From a virus: a stretch of DNA of 23,713 nucleotides. Made by a program: the position numbers and the translations under genes. Under the pieces are notes generated by a model. The model was not told the DNA's origin, searched no databases, and saw nothing but the letters and a program-made list of their open reading frames with translations. Where the stretch lies: positions 1 to 23,713 of IMG/VR virus record IMGVR_UViG_3300017772_000133; one strand, written 5' to 3'. Shown in pieces: positions 16,293 through 22,870 of the stretch. Within the stretch, counting starts at the first letter, position 1. Each line of letters begins with the position of its first letter.

Positions 16293-16322
16293 ATTATACC
16301 ACACTTTTGCAGATTGTGCTAA
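16293..16322 (-). promoter_or_regulatory. Promoter of the SSB-reductase operon (extended -10)
   Basis: On the - strand, TATAAT (16298-16293) is preceded by TGG, giving an extended -10. The only -35 candidate is TTAGCA (16322-16317, 4 of 6 matches, 18-base spacer), overlapping the end of the DNA polymerase gene. The start point would be near 16286, about 20 bases before the SSB ATG. The word GTGTGGTATA (16304-16295) is shared exactly with the promoter at 20100-20091. Confidence 0.7.
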
Positions 16323-18007
16323 TGCGTTTCGGCCCAATTACTACCAATACGATACTCACCATCTAGTGGGCAGTTAAGGTTAAAGGTTTCGCCAGCTTGA
16401 ATGATAGCCTGTACCGCAGACTTACCTACGTACTCAGCATCTTCAGGATGACACTCTATTTGCCACTCATCGTGGACTTGCGCTACTAGCTTGAAGTCTA
16501 CATGCTCAAGTAATTCATACAGGTGTATCACTGCCTGTTTCATTACAATAGCACCAGCTCCTTGTAGTAATGTGTTCAACGCGGCATGAGCAGAACGGAC
16601 ACGTAGTCGTCTACCGTCTAGGCCATCAAGAAACCCAGAGTCTGCTTGCGTTGTTACGTCCTTCCTTAATCGTGCGAGAGAAGGTACGTTACTTAAGAAT
16701 CTTTCTTTTAGTTTGGCACCAAGCTGTGCATTACCACCTACGACAGATCCTATCTTTGCATTACCTGCACCGTATAGGAATGCGTAGATAAATGTCTTAG
16801 CCTGCGCCCTCGTCTTTAGTCCAGCCGCTTCTTGATTAGTTGTGTGTATATCTCCTTCTAAGATTTCTTTCGTATAGCCTTCGCTATCCATGTAGTGAGC
16901 CAGCATCCTAAGTTCCAGACCAGATGCGTCAGCCCCAACGAGAACACGGTCAGGAGGAACAATAAAAAGCTTGCGGCAATCGCTACCGTACTCTGCATAA
17001 ACAGCAGGAACTTGCGCCAGATTAGGACTAGAATGCGCCATGCGTCCTGTAACAGCCCCGATGTGTTTGACTCTTCCATATATCCTTCCTTTGTTTTCTG
17101 CCTTGATCCATGACAATACTTGAGAGTGTCTCTTCTGTAAGAGTAGATACTCGAGCACCGTCTTTGATTCAGGTACGTGTAGGTTTTTCTTAAGAGTAGA
17201 TTCATCCACCTTCGGTTTACCTGATGGTGTCTTCTCTTTCCATACTGCACCTTTCTTCTCTAGCCTCTCAGCTATCTGTTGCCTAGACCCTACGTTGAAG
17301 TGAGTGTATCTGACAGGCAATGGCTTACCTGATGTCTTGTGATACCTCTGCTCTTCAGCTATGGGTGGGAATATATTCTGCAATGCTGCTTCAATACTTA
17401 GCATCTTAGTCTCTAGCTGTCGTTCTAATTGCTTTGCATCAGAAGCATTGAACCCAAAGCCATTGTCTTCTTGATCCTTGCATATATGTGCGACAGCGTG
17501 TTCAAGGTAGACGCTTGTGTCAGAGAAGTCGAACATCTGTAACTGAAGGCACAACATCTCATACAACTTCTCAGTCACTGACACGTCACGCATACAGTAC
17601 TTGATCATCTCTTCAGACAACTGAGTCCAGTCATCGTGGTCACCCTTGGGTAGGCGTAGCTTCTCTCCCCACGTAGCGAGACTGTGACCTCCCTGTACAT
17701 CAGGATGGAACAGCCTAGACATAACCAACGTATCAACAACACGCTCAGGATGTATCTCAATGTCCCATAGCTTCTTCAGTACAGGTCCATCAAAGCCTAT
17801 GTAGTTGTGACCACATACGTGACCACCCCTAGCTAGTTCCTCGAACAGTGACTCCCTACAGGTATGGAGACAGTGATCCTCGTTTGGCCTCTTTGTCACA
17901 ACACAGTGTATTACCGATGGCTGGAGACCATCCGTTTCTATATCCAAGAACACTATATTCGTAGTAGGCAATGTCCAAGTCTTCTTGCTCTGTAATTTCT
18001 CTACCAT
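16319..18007 (-). CDS. Family A DNA polymerase with 3'-5' exonuclease domain
   Basis: This 562-residue T7-like replicative polymerase has an N-terminal proofreading domain (FLD(22)IE(24)TDG; D96-containing RVVDTLVMSRLF; CMRD(141)VSVTEKLYE) followed by the polymerase domain. Motif A is VGAD(360)ASGLELR, motif B is R(400)AQAK(404)TFIY(408)AFLY(412)GAG, and motif C is VAQVH(512)D(513)E(514)W. The position equivalent to E. coli Phe762 is Tyr408. It is shorter than T7 gp5 (704 residues), and I did not locate a thioredoxin-binding loop. The ATG overlaps the zinc mini-protein stop by 7 bases. All catalytic residues appear present. Confidence 0.97.
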   Translation of the reverse strand: MVEKLQSKKTWTLPTTNIVFLDIETDGLQPSVIHCVVTKRPNEDHCLHTCRESLFEELARGGHVCGHNYIGFDGPVLKKLWDIEIHPERVVDTLVMSRLFHPDVQGGHSLATWGEKLRLPKGDHDDWTQLSEEMIKYCMRDVSVTEKLYEMLCLQLQMFDFSDTSVYLEHAVAHICKDQEDNGFGFNASDAKQLERQLETKMLSIEAALQNIFPPIAEEQRYHKTSGKPLPVRYTHFNVGSRQQIAERLEKKGAVWKEKTPSGKPKVDESTLKKNLHVPESKTVLEYLLLQKRHSQVLSWIKAENKGRIYGRVKHIGAVTGRMAHSSPNLAQVPAVYAEYGSDCRKLFIVPPDRVLVGADASGLELRMLAHYMDSEGYTKEILEGDIHTTNQEAAGLKTRAQAKTFIYAFLYGAGNAKIGSVVGGNAQLGAKLKERFLSNVPSLARLRKDVTTQADSGFLDGLDGRRLRVRSAHAALNTLLQGAGAIVMKQAVIHLYELLEHVDFKLVAQVHDEWQIECHPEDAEYVGKSAVQAIIQAGETFNLNCPLDGEYRIGSNWAETH

Positions 18008-18243
18008 AACTCTTCATCTCCATATTCTGTTCCTGAGTAACTATCCAGTTCCCCATCTTCGACATCATAAGACTCCTCTATGTCTGATAAATGTGCATAG
18101 TCTAAGTTACCTTCAATGATAACGTCATCTTCAATTAAGAATTTACTACAAGTGCCGCATAAGTCAACAAACTCTTTTGAGTCAGTGAACTTACGTGTCA
18201 TCTCGTACTCGTTAAGTAGCTTGTTGCATGCAATACATCTCAC
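18001..18243 (-). CDS. Zinc-ribbon-like mini-protein, 80 aa
   Basis: The protein has C3-x2-C6 at the N-terminus and C29-x2-C32 further in, enough for one zinc site, then a strongly acidic C-terminal half (EDGELDSYSGTEYGDEELW). It starts with GTG at 18243, overlapping the primase-helicase stop in a GTGA junction, with GGAG upstream. Its stop falls inside the start of the polymerase gene. Being wedged between helicase and polymerase suggests a replication accessory role, but I do not recognise a family. Confidence 0.75.
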   Translation of the reverse strand: MRCIACNKLLNEYEMTRKFTDSKEFVDLCGTCSKFLIEDDVIIEGNLDYAHLSDIEESYDVEDGELDSYSGTEYGDEELW

Positions 18244-19826
18244 TCCACCATCTCCGTCAGTCTGCCTGTGTCTTTATTATATAGCAACGAACACGCTGGT
18301 CCAGTCATACCACTGAACCTGTTCTTCAGTACCCTGATGCTTGTTGTGTTACGCACCATCTGATCTTCTGCTTGTGCATTACGCTCTAGTCCAAGAACAA
18401 TATCAGACAACTGAGCAATTGAAGCACTGCCACGAAGCTGACCCAGACTAGTAACTGCTCCATCCTCATGGCCTTTTCCTTCTGGTCTGCGTAGGTGACT
18501 AACAACAAACATACATATCTCCATCTCCTGACAGAACATACGTAGCTTGGTCATGATCTCATCAATGGCTTTACGTTCATCACCATTGGCTTGATCCGAT
18601 ACCAGAATGGATATGTGATCGAGGATGATATACCTAACACCAAGCACCTTAACTTGGTAGCGGAACCTAGCCAGAACATTCTCGATCTGATTAGAACCAA
18701 ACGAATCCCACAGCACAACACGGTCATCCAGATCCAACGAATTGAATACGTACTCTACCTCATCAGGGGTGTAGTCACATCCGGGTAGGTGTATTGGTTT
18801 GTTGATCTGTAGACCCACTAGTCCACGGGCAGTACGATCTGGTGTCTCCTCAAGAAAAGCTAGACCTATCCTCTCGTTAGTCTGTGATGCAATCGAGAAC
18901 ACTAACTCACGCATGAAGGTTGACTTACCTAAGCCAGACCCAGAACAGATCGTTACTAGCTCAGTAGGTCTGACACCAAACGTCATGTCATCCAGTCCCT
19001 TGTATGGGTAGCGTACCTCTGCCTCAATCAGTGGCTTCTTCATCGCCTCACGTAGTGATCCTATCATCACCATACCGTCAGGGGTATACACCTTGGCGTG
19101 CCACCACCGCTTGATGAAGTCATCCTTGTCGGCGTTCATCAGGTAGTCCGATGCATCCTTATGCTCACCGTGCTGATAGATCTTTGCCTTACCACCAAAC
19201 AGATCGGCACACTCATGCGCTGCTTTCTTACCATGATCGTCGTTGTCATAGCAGAAGATGATGTTGTCAAACTTATCGAGGAACTCGTATGCCCTGCGAC
19301 AATCCGCCGCCGCACCCTGCGCACCATTACGAATAGAGACTACTGGATACTTGTCACCGAACATCTGGTACGCAGACAGTGCGTCCATCTCCCCTTCCAC
19401 TACGGTTATGTACTGACCACCCGAAGGGAACAGGTGTTGACCGAACAGTCCAGCCTTCTTCCAGTCACCTTCGATCTTGAACTGCTTGTCAGGTGTACGT
19501 TTTTTAACCGCAGTTAATTCACCATCGGGGGTGTAGTACCCGAAGCGTACGTCATCACCTAACAACGTAGTGGAATACTTCTCCATTGTACGTGCATCAA
19601 GACCCCTGTCCTGTAAGCTCCTGTGCGCCCCTTTAAGCTCCATTACAGGAACCCTTGGGGTTGGTACTCGATAGTCGTTAATGTCTCTCACAGAGCCTCC
19701 TGCGCCGTCTGACGATGGGGTAAACGTGGCACATGCGAAACAATAACTAGATCCGTCCTCATTGTAGGACAATGCATCACTAGAACCACAATCATTACAC
19801 TTCTGGTGCAACTCAGTAAAGGCCAT
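18240..19826 (-). CDS. Primase-helicase (T7 gp4-like)
   Basis: This 528-residue bifunctional replication protein unwinds DNA and makes RNA primers. The N-terminal zinc finger is C10-x2-C13...C29-x2-C32. The TOPRIM primase domain has VVEGE(145)MDAL, and FCYD(194)ND(196)D as the acidic metal site. The RecA-like hexameric helicase domain has Walker A GSGLGK(301)S, EE at about 326-327, Walker B YIILD(403)HI, VVSH(444)LRRP and LRGSASIAQLSD. The layout matches T7 gp4 (566 residues) throughout. Its ATG overlaps the stop of the 61-residue gene by one base (TGATG). The gene is transcribed with that small gene and the polymerase from the promoter near 20090. Confidence 0.97.
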   Translation of the reverse strand: MAFTELHQKCNDCGSSDALSYNEDGSSYCFACATFTPSSDGAGGSVRDINDYRVPTPRVPVMELKGAHRSLQDRGLDARTMEKYSTTLLGDDVRFGYYTPDGELTAVKKRTPDKQFKIEGDWKKAGLFGQHLFPSGGQYITVVEGEMDALSAYQMFGDKYPVVSIRNGAQGAAADCRRAYEFLDKFDNIIFCYDNDDHGKKAAHECADLFGGKAKIYQHGEHKDASDYLMNADKDDFIKRWWHAKVYTPDGMVMIGSLREAMKKPLIEAEVRYPYKGLDDMTFGVRPTELVTICSGSGLGKSTFMRELVFSIASQTNERIGLAFLEETPDRTARGLVGLQINKPIHLPGCDYTPDEVEYVFNSLDLDDRVVLWDSFGSNQIENVLARFRYQVKVLGVRYIILDHISILVSDQANGDERKAIDEIMTKLRMFCQEMEICMFVVSHLRRPEGKGHEDGAVTSLGQLRGSASIAQLSDIVLGLERNAQAEDQMVRNTTSIRVLKNRFSGMTGPACSLLYNKDTGRLTEMVE

Positions 19827-20011
19827 CAGTGCACCTCCATGCTAGTACCGAAACGAGAAAGATAACGAGACTCTAACTCATCATCGTTTAACGAATCAAA
19901 CTCCATTGCAAAAAGATTAAAAAGAGTATTCATCGCCTCCATGTAATTAACACTGTACATGTGGTCATCAGTTAACTCCTCGACCATACGTTGCCTGTCT
20001 TCTGTTTTCAT
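19826..20011 (-). CDS. Small hypothetical protein, 61 aa, leader gene of the helicase operon
   Basis: This is the first gene after the second - strand promoter. The product is acidic and helical (EDRQRMVEELTDDHMYSV, FNLFAMEFDSLNDDELESRY), with no membrane segment or cysteine motif. The ribosome site AGGAGGTGAT just before the ATG is close to ideal, so expression should be high. The stop overlaps the primase-helicase start by one base, implying coupled translation and perhaps a helicase-related role. No family is recognised. Confidence 0.8.
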   Translation of the reverse strand: MKTEDRQRMVEELTDDHMYSVNYMEAMNTLFNLFAMEFDSLNDDELESRYLSRFGTSMEVH

Positions 20012-20045
20012 ATCACCTCCTATAAGTAATATGTATTATTAATAC

Positions 20046-20073
20046 TTAGTACTAATGCATAGTACTTACTATG
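20046..20073. promoter_or_regulatory. Palindromes between helicase-operon promoter and first gene
   Basis: Two inverted repeats lie side by side: TTAGTACTAA (20046-20055, perfect) and CATAGTA-CT-TACTATG (20058-20073, 7-2-7). The word TAGTACT occurs in both, 13 bases apart. They lie downstream of the putative start point in the untranslated leader. They could be operator half-sites or short RNA hairpins; the sequence alone does not decide. Confidence 0.5.
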
Positions 20074-20077
20074 TAGT

Positions 20078-20197
20078 CTATATAGAAGAGTATACCACAC
20101 CACGCTTCTTTTTGGCGGCACTCTTCTTGTGACTTTTAACACTTGATTTACAGCGCGGCTTATGATTTCTGACGTACCGCTGTGTATCTCTCCCCAT
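20078..20197 (-). CDS. Basic 39-aa mini-protein
   Basis: The product runs from MGRDTQRYVRNHKPRC through KSSVKSHKKSAAKKKRG to VVYSSI and is rich in Lys and Arg, suggesting nucleic-acid binding. The ATG at 20197 has GGGAGG with a 7-base spacer. A longer frame from 20275 is less likely because its first 26 codons lie inside the sigma4-like gene. The start overlaps that gene by 38 bases. The next operon's -10 box lies within its last codons. It is the last gene of the early block. No family is recognised. Confidence 0.65.
   Translation of the reverse strand: MGRDTQRYVRNHKPRCKSSVKSHKKSAAKKKRGVVYSSI
20089..20117 (-). promoter_or_regulatory. Promoter of the helicase-polymerase operon (extended -10)
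   Basis: On the - strand, TATACT (20094-20089) is preceded by TGG, an extended -10. No good -35 is seen at 16-18 bases (CGCCAA or GCCAAA at best). GTGTGGTATA (20100-20091) is identical to the SSB promoter word. The start point would be near 20082, about 70 bases before the first ATG. Confidence 0.65.
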
Positions 20198-20375
20198 AAT
20201 AATCCTCCCTATCATCGTTGATATGCTCCAAGAAAGTACGCAACTTACCAGAACGCTTGAGCTTTTGCAACGCACTGTATTCTATTGCACGTACCGTTGT
20301 CCTACTGAGACCCAACTCATCAGCGATTTCCTGATGGGTCATGTGGTAGTCAAGGTAGTTACCTCGCTTCTTCAC
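20160..20375 (-). CDS. Sigma70 region 4.2-like HTH mini-protein, 71 aa
   Basis: Residues 12-50 align with E. coli sigma70 region 4.2 almost without gaps: MTHQEIADELGLSRTTVRAIEYSALQKLK against [29 protein letters not shown], then LRTFLE against LRSFLD. The rest of sigma is absent, so it cannot act as a complete sigma factor. In the recognition helix, R25 and R29 are kept, but Thr26 and Ala30 replace the Glu585 and Gln589 counterparts. It may bind DNA near a promoter, contact the RNA polymerase beta flap, or compete with host sigma. The start is GTG at 20375, with AAGGAGG 9 bases upstream; an ATG at codon 12 is the alternative. It overlaps both flanking small genes. This is probably an early regulator. 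Confidence 0.85.
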   Translation of the reverse strand: MKKRGNYLDYHMTHQEIADELGLSRTTVRAIEYSALQKLKRSGKLRTFLEHINDDREDYYGERYTAVRQKS

Positions 20376-20511
20376 TATCTCTTTCCTCCTTGTACTTACC
20401 TATCTCATCCTCGTGGTACTCATCTGCATAGTCCCACTTACACCGGTCACTGTCTTGATCCCAGTACTCTTGGTACTCATCGTGCCACACTTCCCAAGTC
20501 TCACGTCCCAT
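20359..20511 (-). CDS. Very acidic, aromatic 50-aa mini-protein
   Basis: This is a 51-codon frame. The product begins MGRETWEVWHDEYQEYWDQD and later has WDYADEYHEDEIGKY. It is dense in Asp, Glu, Trp and Tyr, with a DNA-mimic-like composition. GGAGG lies 8 bases before the ATG. It overlaps the sigma4-like gene by 17 bases, so the two are probably translated together. No family is recognised. Small acidic early phage proteins often block a host enzyme; that role is speculation here. Confidence 0.75.
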   Translation of the reverse strand: MGRETWEVWHDEYQEYWDQDSDRCKWDYADEYHEDEIGKYKEERDSEEAR

Positions 20512-20538
20512 AGAAACGGCCTCCAATACCCAGACACA

Positions 20539-21135
20539 TTACTTTACATGCTCGACAATAACGTCTGTCGTCTCACGCTTATAACATAATAAACAATCCA
20601 TACACTTCTGTCCAGTACAGTTAGCCTCACCGTCATACGACTCCGACACGTTGTTGAATACACGGTCGAACCCACGCGGTGGAGATAACATCACGTTATC
20701 TATCTTAGGATTACTATAAACAAGAAGCATATTACTAGGCACTAGATGCAGATTCGGACGCACTAGATTCACACGCTTAGTCCACAATGCAAAGGTAGAG
20801 TGCTTGTTGTCCTCCGCTATCGCACATAAATTACGGAAGTGCTGCTCATTTATCAGCTCACCATGCCCATGAAACCGCACGAATGCACCGGACGTACGAG
20901 GCAACACGAACTCAGCATCACTCGCAAGGATGTCACTATTCCTCTGGAAGGATGGTTGGCAGTTCTTCCTATAACTAGAAAGCATACTAACACTGTAACA
21001 CTTGGTACAAATCTTGCTTGCATCAGTCTTGTTAGACTCCTGCATACAGAATGGATTCGTAACCGTGTTGGTGTTGATTGCTTGTATACCCTCTAGCTTC
21101 CCTGACATCTTACTTATGCTAGGCATCGGGTGCAT
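20539..21135 (-). CDS. GP88-like cysteine-rich phage protein, 198 aa
   Basis: The layout recalls the mycobacteriophage gene product 88 family. N-terminal cysteines are C30, C43 and C46 (CxxCY), then comes a central GAFVRFHGHGELINEQHF (83-99) where that family has a VRxHxxGDF-type motif, then an ALWTKR segment (YTK in the family), and last a cluster C173-x4-C178-x2-C181-x2-CY. Seven such cysteines suggest an iron-sulphur cluster or zinc sites. The function is not known to me. The ATG at 21135 has a very strong ribosome site (GAGGAGGTGG) and overlaps the preceding gene by 17 bases; a GTG 24 bases further upstream lacks one. Family assignment is moderately sure. Confidence 0.65.
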   Translation of the reverse strand: MHPMPSISKMSGKLEGIQAINTNTVTNPFCMQESNKTDASKICTKCYSVSMLSSYRKNCQPSFQRNSDILASDAEFVLPRTSGAFVRFHGHGELINEQHFRNLCAIAEDNKHSTFALWTKRVNLVRPNLHLVPSNMLLVYSNPKIDNVMLSPPRGFDRVFNNVSESYDGEANCTGQKCMDCLLCYKRETTDVIVEHVK

Positions 21136-21310
21136 AGACCACCTCCTCTTTAACGACACGGCATTCTTCGCCGTCTGCTATGTGCCTATCACAGAAGTAC
21201 TTTGCATTATTAAGAGTAGAATTCCAAGACGACCCATCATCATCTCTCTCCTCCCACTCCCACGTCTTACGGTTAAACCTCTGCACAATAAACCAAGTAT
21301 CCATAGCCAT
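21119..21310 (-). CDS. Small hypothetical early protein, 63 aa
   Basis: The product begins MAMDTWFIVQRFNRKTWEWEERDDD and contains NNAKYFCDRHIADGEECRVV. The start shows a beta-strand pattern with several Trp residues, followed by a helix. The ATG at 21310 has GGAGG 8 bases upstream; a second ATG two codons later is possible. The end overlaps the start of the GP88-like gene by 17 bases. It is part of the early cluster. No family is recognised. Confidence 0.75.
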   Translation of the reverse strand: MAMDTWFIVQRFNRKTWEWEERDDDGSSWNSTLNNAKYFCDRHIADGEECRVVKEEVVYAPDA

Positions 21311-21313
21311 ACA

Positions 21314-21694
21314 TTACACCTCCACATCATAGACCGTAGTGGTCTCTTCATCTTCGCGACGATAACACACCACGTCATCCTCATCCCAGTCGATAGTACA
21401 ATCCAACTCACTCAGAGCATTATCGATTGCAGCTTGCTCTGCTAGATCCTCATCACTGCTCTTAACATACTGCCTACGTGTAACAGTAACGGTCACATCG
21501 AATGCATAGACGTGCACTAACTCTTTGTCCATCTTGTCAAGCTGTAACACTGTGTCCTTGAGTAGTAGATCCAGCTCCTCAAACAACTCACCCTTTGGAT
21601 GATTGTAAATGTCGTACTCGATAAAGCTACGCATCTTACTTAGCTGATCGCGTAACTCTTCTAGATCTTCCCTGCTTGTTAGTAAGTCATTCAT
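21314..21694 (-). CDS. Hypothetical early protein with coiled-coil N-terminus, 126 aa
   Basis: The N-terminal half (MNDLLTSREDLEELRDQLSKM...LFEELDLLLKDTVLQLDKM) is heptad-like and probably an antiparallel coiled coil. The C-terminal half is beta-rich and acidic (VHVYAFDVTVTVTRRQY, DCTIDWDEDDVVCYRRE, TTTVYDVEV). I chose the ATG at 21694 because it overlaps the preceding stop (ATGA) and GGAG lies upstream, although at a long spacing; a GTG four codons earlier is possible. No family is recognised. Confidence 0.7.
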   Translation of the reverse strand: MNDLLTSREDLEELRDQLSKMRSFIEYDIYNHPKGELFEELDLLLKDTVLQLDKMDKELVHVYAFDVTVTVTRRQYVKSSDEDLAEQAAIDNALSELDCTIDWDEDDVVCYRREDEETTTVYDVEV

Positions 21695-22017
21695 TCTGTA
21701 CACCACTCCACTCGTTTAATAATATTATCACCATACTCATTCGCAGTATAGTCGTTGATTACTTCTATTGCTTCACTGGTACTGGTGACGTTGCCGTACA
21801 CAAACTGGAACCACGCCACGTAATCATCACGCTCGTCACTCCACACACCCACGTCATCGAAGTCACACTCACCCATGTTGTCTAACACCGTGAAGTGCTC
21901 ACGAGACTTCTCAACGTCAGCGTGCTCACCCTCACCACATACAGTGATGCTCTTGTCTGAGTCACGTAACACTGCGTCAATAAAGTACTGCGCCACTCTG
22001 TTCTCTGTAAAATGCAT
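21691..22017 (-). CDS. Hypothetical early protein, 108 aa
   Basis: The product is acidic (MHFTENRVAQYFIDAVLRDSD, DNMGECDFDDVGVWSDERDDY, ending KRVEWCTE) and looks like a small alpha/beta protein. The ribosome site GAGGAG lies 7 bases before the ATG. The stop overlaps the next gene by 4 bases. There are no motifs that I can tie to a function. It belongs to the early operon. Confidence 0.72.
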   Translation of the reverse strand: MHFTENRVAQYFIDAVLRDSDKSITVCGEGEHADVEKSREHFTVLDNMGECDFDDVGVWSDERDDYVAWFQFVYGNVTSTSEAIEVINDYTANEYGDNIIKRVEWCTE

Positions 22018-22019
22018 AA

Positions 22020-22256
22020 CTACTCCTCATCAAATGAATCACGACACTTGTCGCACATATACGCCCTCGTCTTGTTACCTACGAGAACCTCCCTAGTGCT
22101 GGCGTCCTCATCAGGGAAAACATCCTGCACAAATCTGTCGGTATAAAGATACCAACCCCACGAATCTGTGTCAACTAGACGGCTGTGCTTAGTCCTACAC
22201 AGCAGACAGGTAGCTGACACTTTGATTTTACTAAACAGATCTACTACTTCTCCCAT
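22020..22256 (-). CDS. Zinc-ribbon-like early protein, 78 aa
   Basis: Two knuckles, C17-x2-C20 and C68-x2-C71, enclose an aromatic stretch (DSWGWYLYTDRFVQDVFPDE), the usual arrangement of a zinc ribbon. The N-terminus (MGEVVDLFSKIK) is a short helix. GGAG lies 8 bases before the ATG at 22256. The start overlaps the end of the 53-residue gene by 26 bases. It probably binds nucleic acid or a host protein. No named family is recognised. Confidence 0.75.
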   Translation of the reverse strand: MGEVVDLFSKIKVSATCLLCRTKHSRLVDTDSWGWYLYTDRFVQDVFPDEDASTREVLVGNKTRAYMCDKCRDSFDEE

Positions 22257-22392
22257 AGTGTTTCTCCACTATCTCTTGATTGATATCTTCCCAACACGAC
22301 ACGCAGATACATTCGCCGTCGTCCTCTTGGTACACATCCTTCTCACTGTGAAACCACTCACTACACTCACCACATTCAAAGACCATAGACAT
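22231..22392 (-). CDS. Zinc-finger mini-protein, 53 aa
   Basis: This mini-protein has C7-x2-C10 and C28-x-C30-x2-C33 and is otherwise acidic, ending in a basic tail (HYGRSSRSV). I chose the ATG at 22392 (MSMVFECGEC), which overlaps the preceding stop by one base (TGATG) and has GGAGG 9 bases upstream. A GTG 33 bases earlier is less likely. The 26-base overlap with the 78-residue gene suggests coupling. No family is recognised. Confidence 0.75.
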   Translation of the reverse strand: MSMVFECGECSEWFHSEKDVYQEDDGECICVSCWEDINQEIVEKHYGRSSRSV

Positions 22393-22676
22393 CAGAATAT
22401 ATCCTCCGCCATCTCCAACATACACTCAATGTCATCAGGACTGCTCCACTCATCAGGATACGGTGACATATCTTGCGCCACACGTATTAGCTCCATCATT
22501 TGAGCAGGATAGATAGGGCTGTGTATACATACGTGTTGACCACTTCCAAATGTATGAAACGCACCGCATCCATACTTAGCAAACGCCACTGACGCCTGTT
22601 TGTATGTGTGTCCTTCCATATCATGTAACTCGTCATGATCCCACGGTTCACCACAATGCCTACAATGAATATCCAT
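22392..22676 (-). CDS. Early protein with N-terminal zinc knuckle, 94 aa
   Basis: It starts MDIHCRHCGEPWDHDELHDM: C5-x2-C8 followed by His/Asp-rich residues, with further Cys near 37 and 50, so one zinc site is likely. The HCRHCGEPWDxDELHD opening recurs in phage proteins of unknown role. The C-terminal half is acidic and helical (EWSSPDDIECMLEMAEDIF). I chose the ATG at 22676 because AGGAGG is 7 bases upstream; the in-frame GTG two codons earlier sits too close to that site. Confidence 0.75.
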   Translation of the reverse strand: MDIHCRHCGEPWDHDELHDMEGHTYKQASVAFAKYGCGAFHTFGSGQHVCIHSPIYPAQMMELIRVAQDMSPYPDEWSSPDDIECMLEMAEDIF

Positions 22677-22687
22677 TGTCACTCCTC

Positions 22688-22870
22688 CTATGTATTAACA
22701 CGACCATCAGGTTCAATGCATAACCACATACCACACCACTTAACCACAACGGCAGGGTCACACATCATTGGTTCAACACTACGCCTGAACGTACGGTACG
22801 ACATACCCTGACTGTTAAGCCTCCACTTATGTAACAACGATTGTTGCTGGTTCTTAGTTAACGGAATCAC
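22688..22870 (-). CDS. Small early protein, 60 aa
   Basis: The product has the pattern LTKNQQQSLLHKWRLNSQGMSYRTFRR followed by VVVKWCGMWLCIEPDG. I believe this is a recurrent small protein of aquatic phages, with no function known to me. It is basic in the first half. The start is GTG at 22870, overlapping the preceding TAG by one base (TAGTG) with GGGAGG about 8 bases upstream, which decides the start. Confidence 0.75.
   Translation of the reverse strand: MIPLTKNQQQSLLHKWRLNSQGMSYRTFRRSVEPMMCDPAVVVKWCGMWLCIEPDGRVNT

Noticed and set aside
16858-17250. A 130-codon - strand frame inside the polymerase gene
   Set aside because: It is in another frame of a gene with every catalytic motif intact, has no coupling or ribosome signal, and its product has no sensible pattern.
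19098-19517. A 139-codon + strand frame opposite the primase-helicase
   Set aside because: It lies antisense to the TOPRIM region; there is no promoter or ribosome site and the composition is typical of a shadow frame.
20012-20160. Search for a T7-type single-subunit polymerase promoter
   Set aside because: Nothing resembling the conserved late T7-type promoter core was seen here or in the other intergenic spaces, and no phage RNA polymerase gene is in the window.
21002-21445. A 147-codon + strand frame opposite three early genes
   Set aside because: The three - strand genes each have ribosome sites and tight overlaps, while this frame has none.
22725-22745. A third copy of the GTGTGGTAT promoter word on the - strand
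   Set aside because: It arises from the codons of KWCGMW inside a gene, lacks the following TA-T of a -10 box, and no gene start follows closely.
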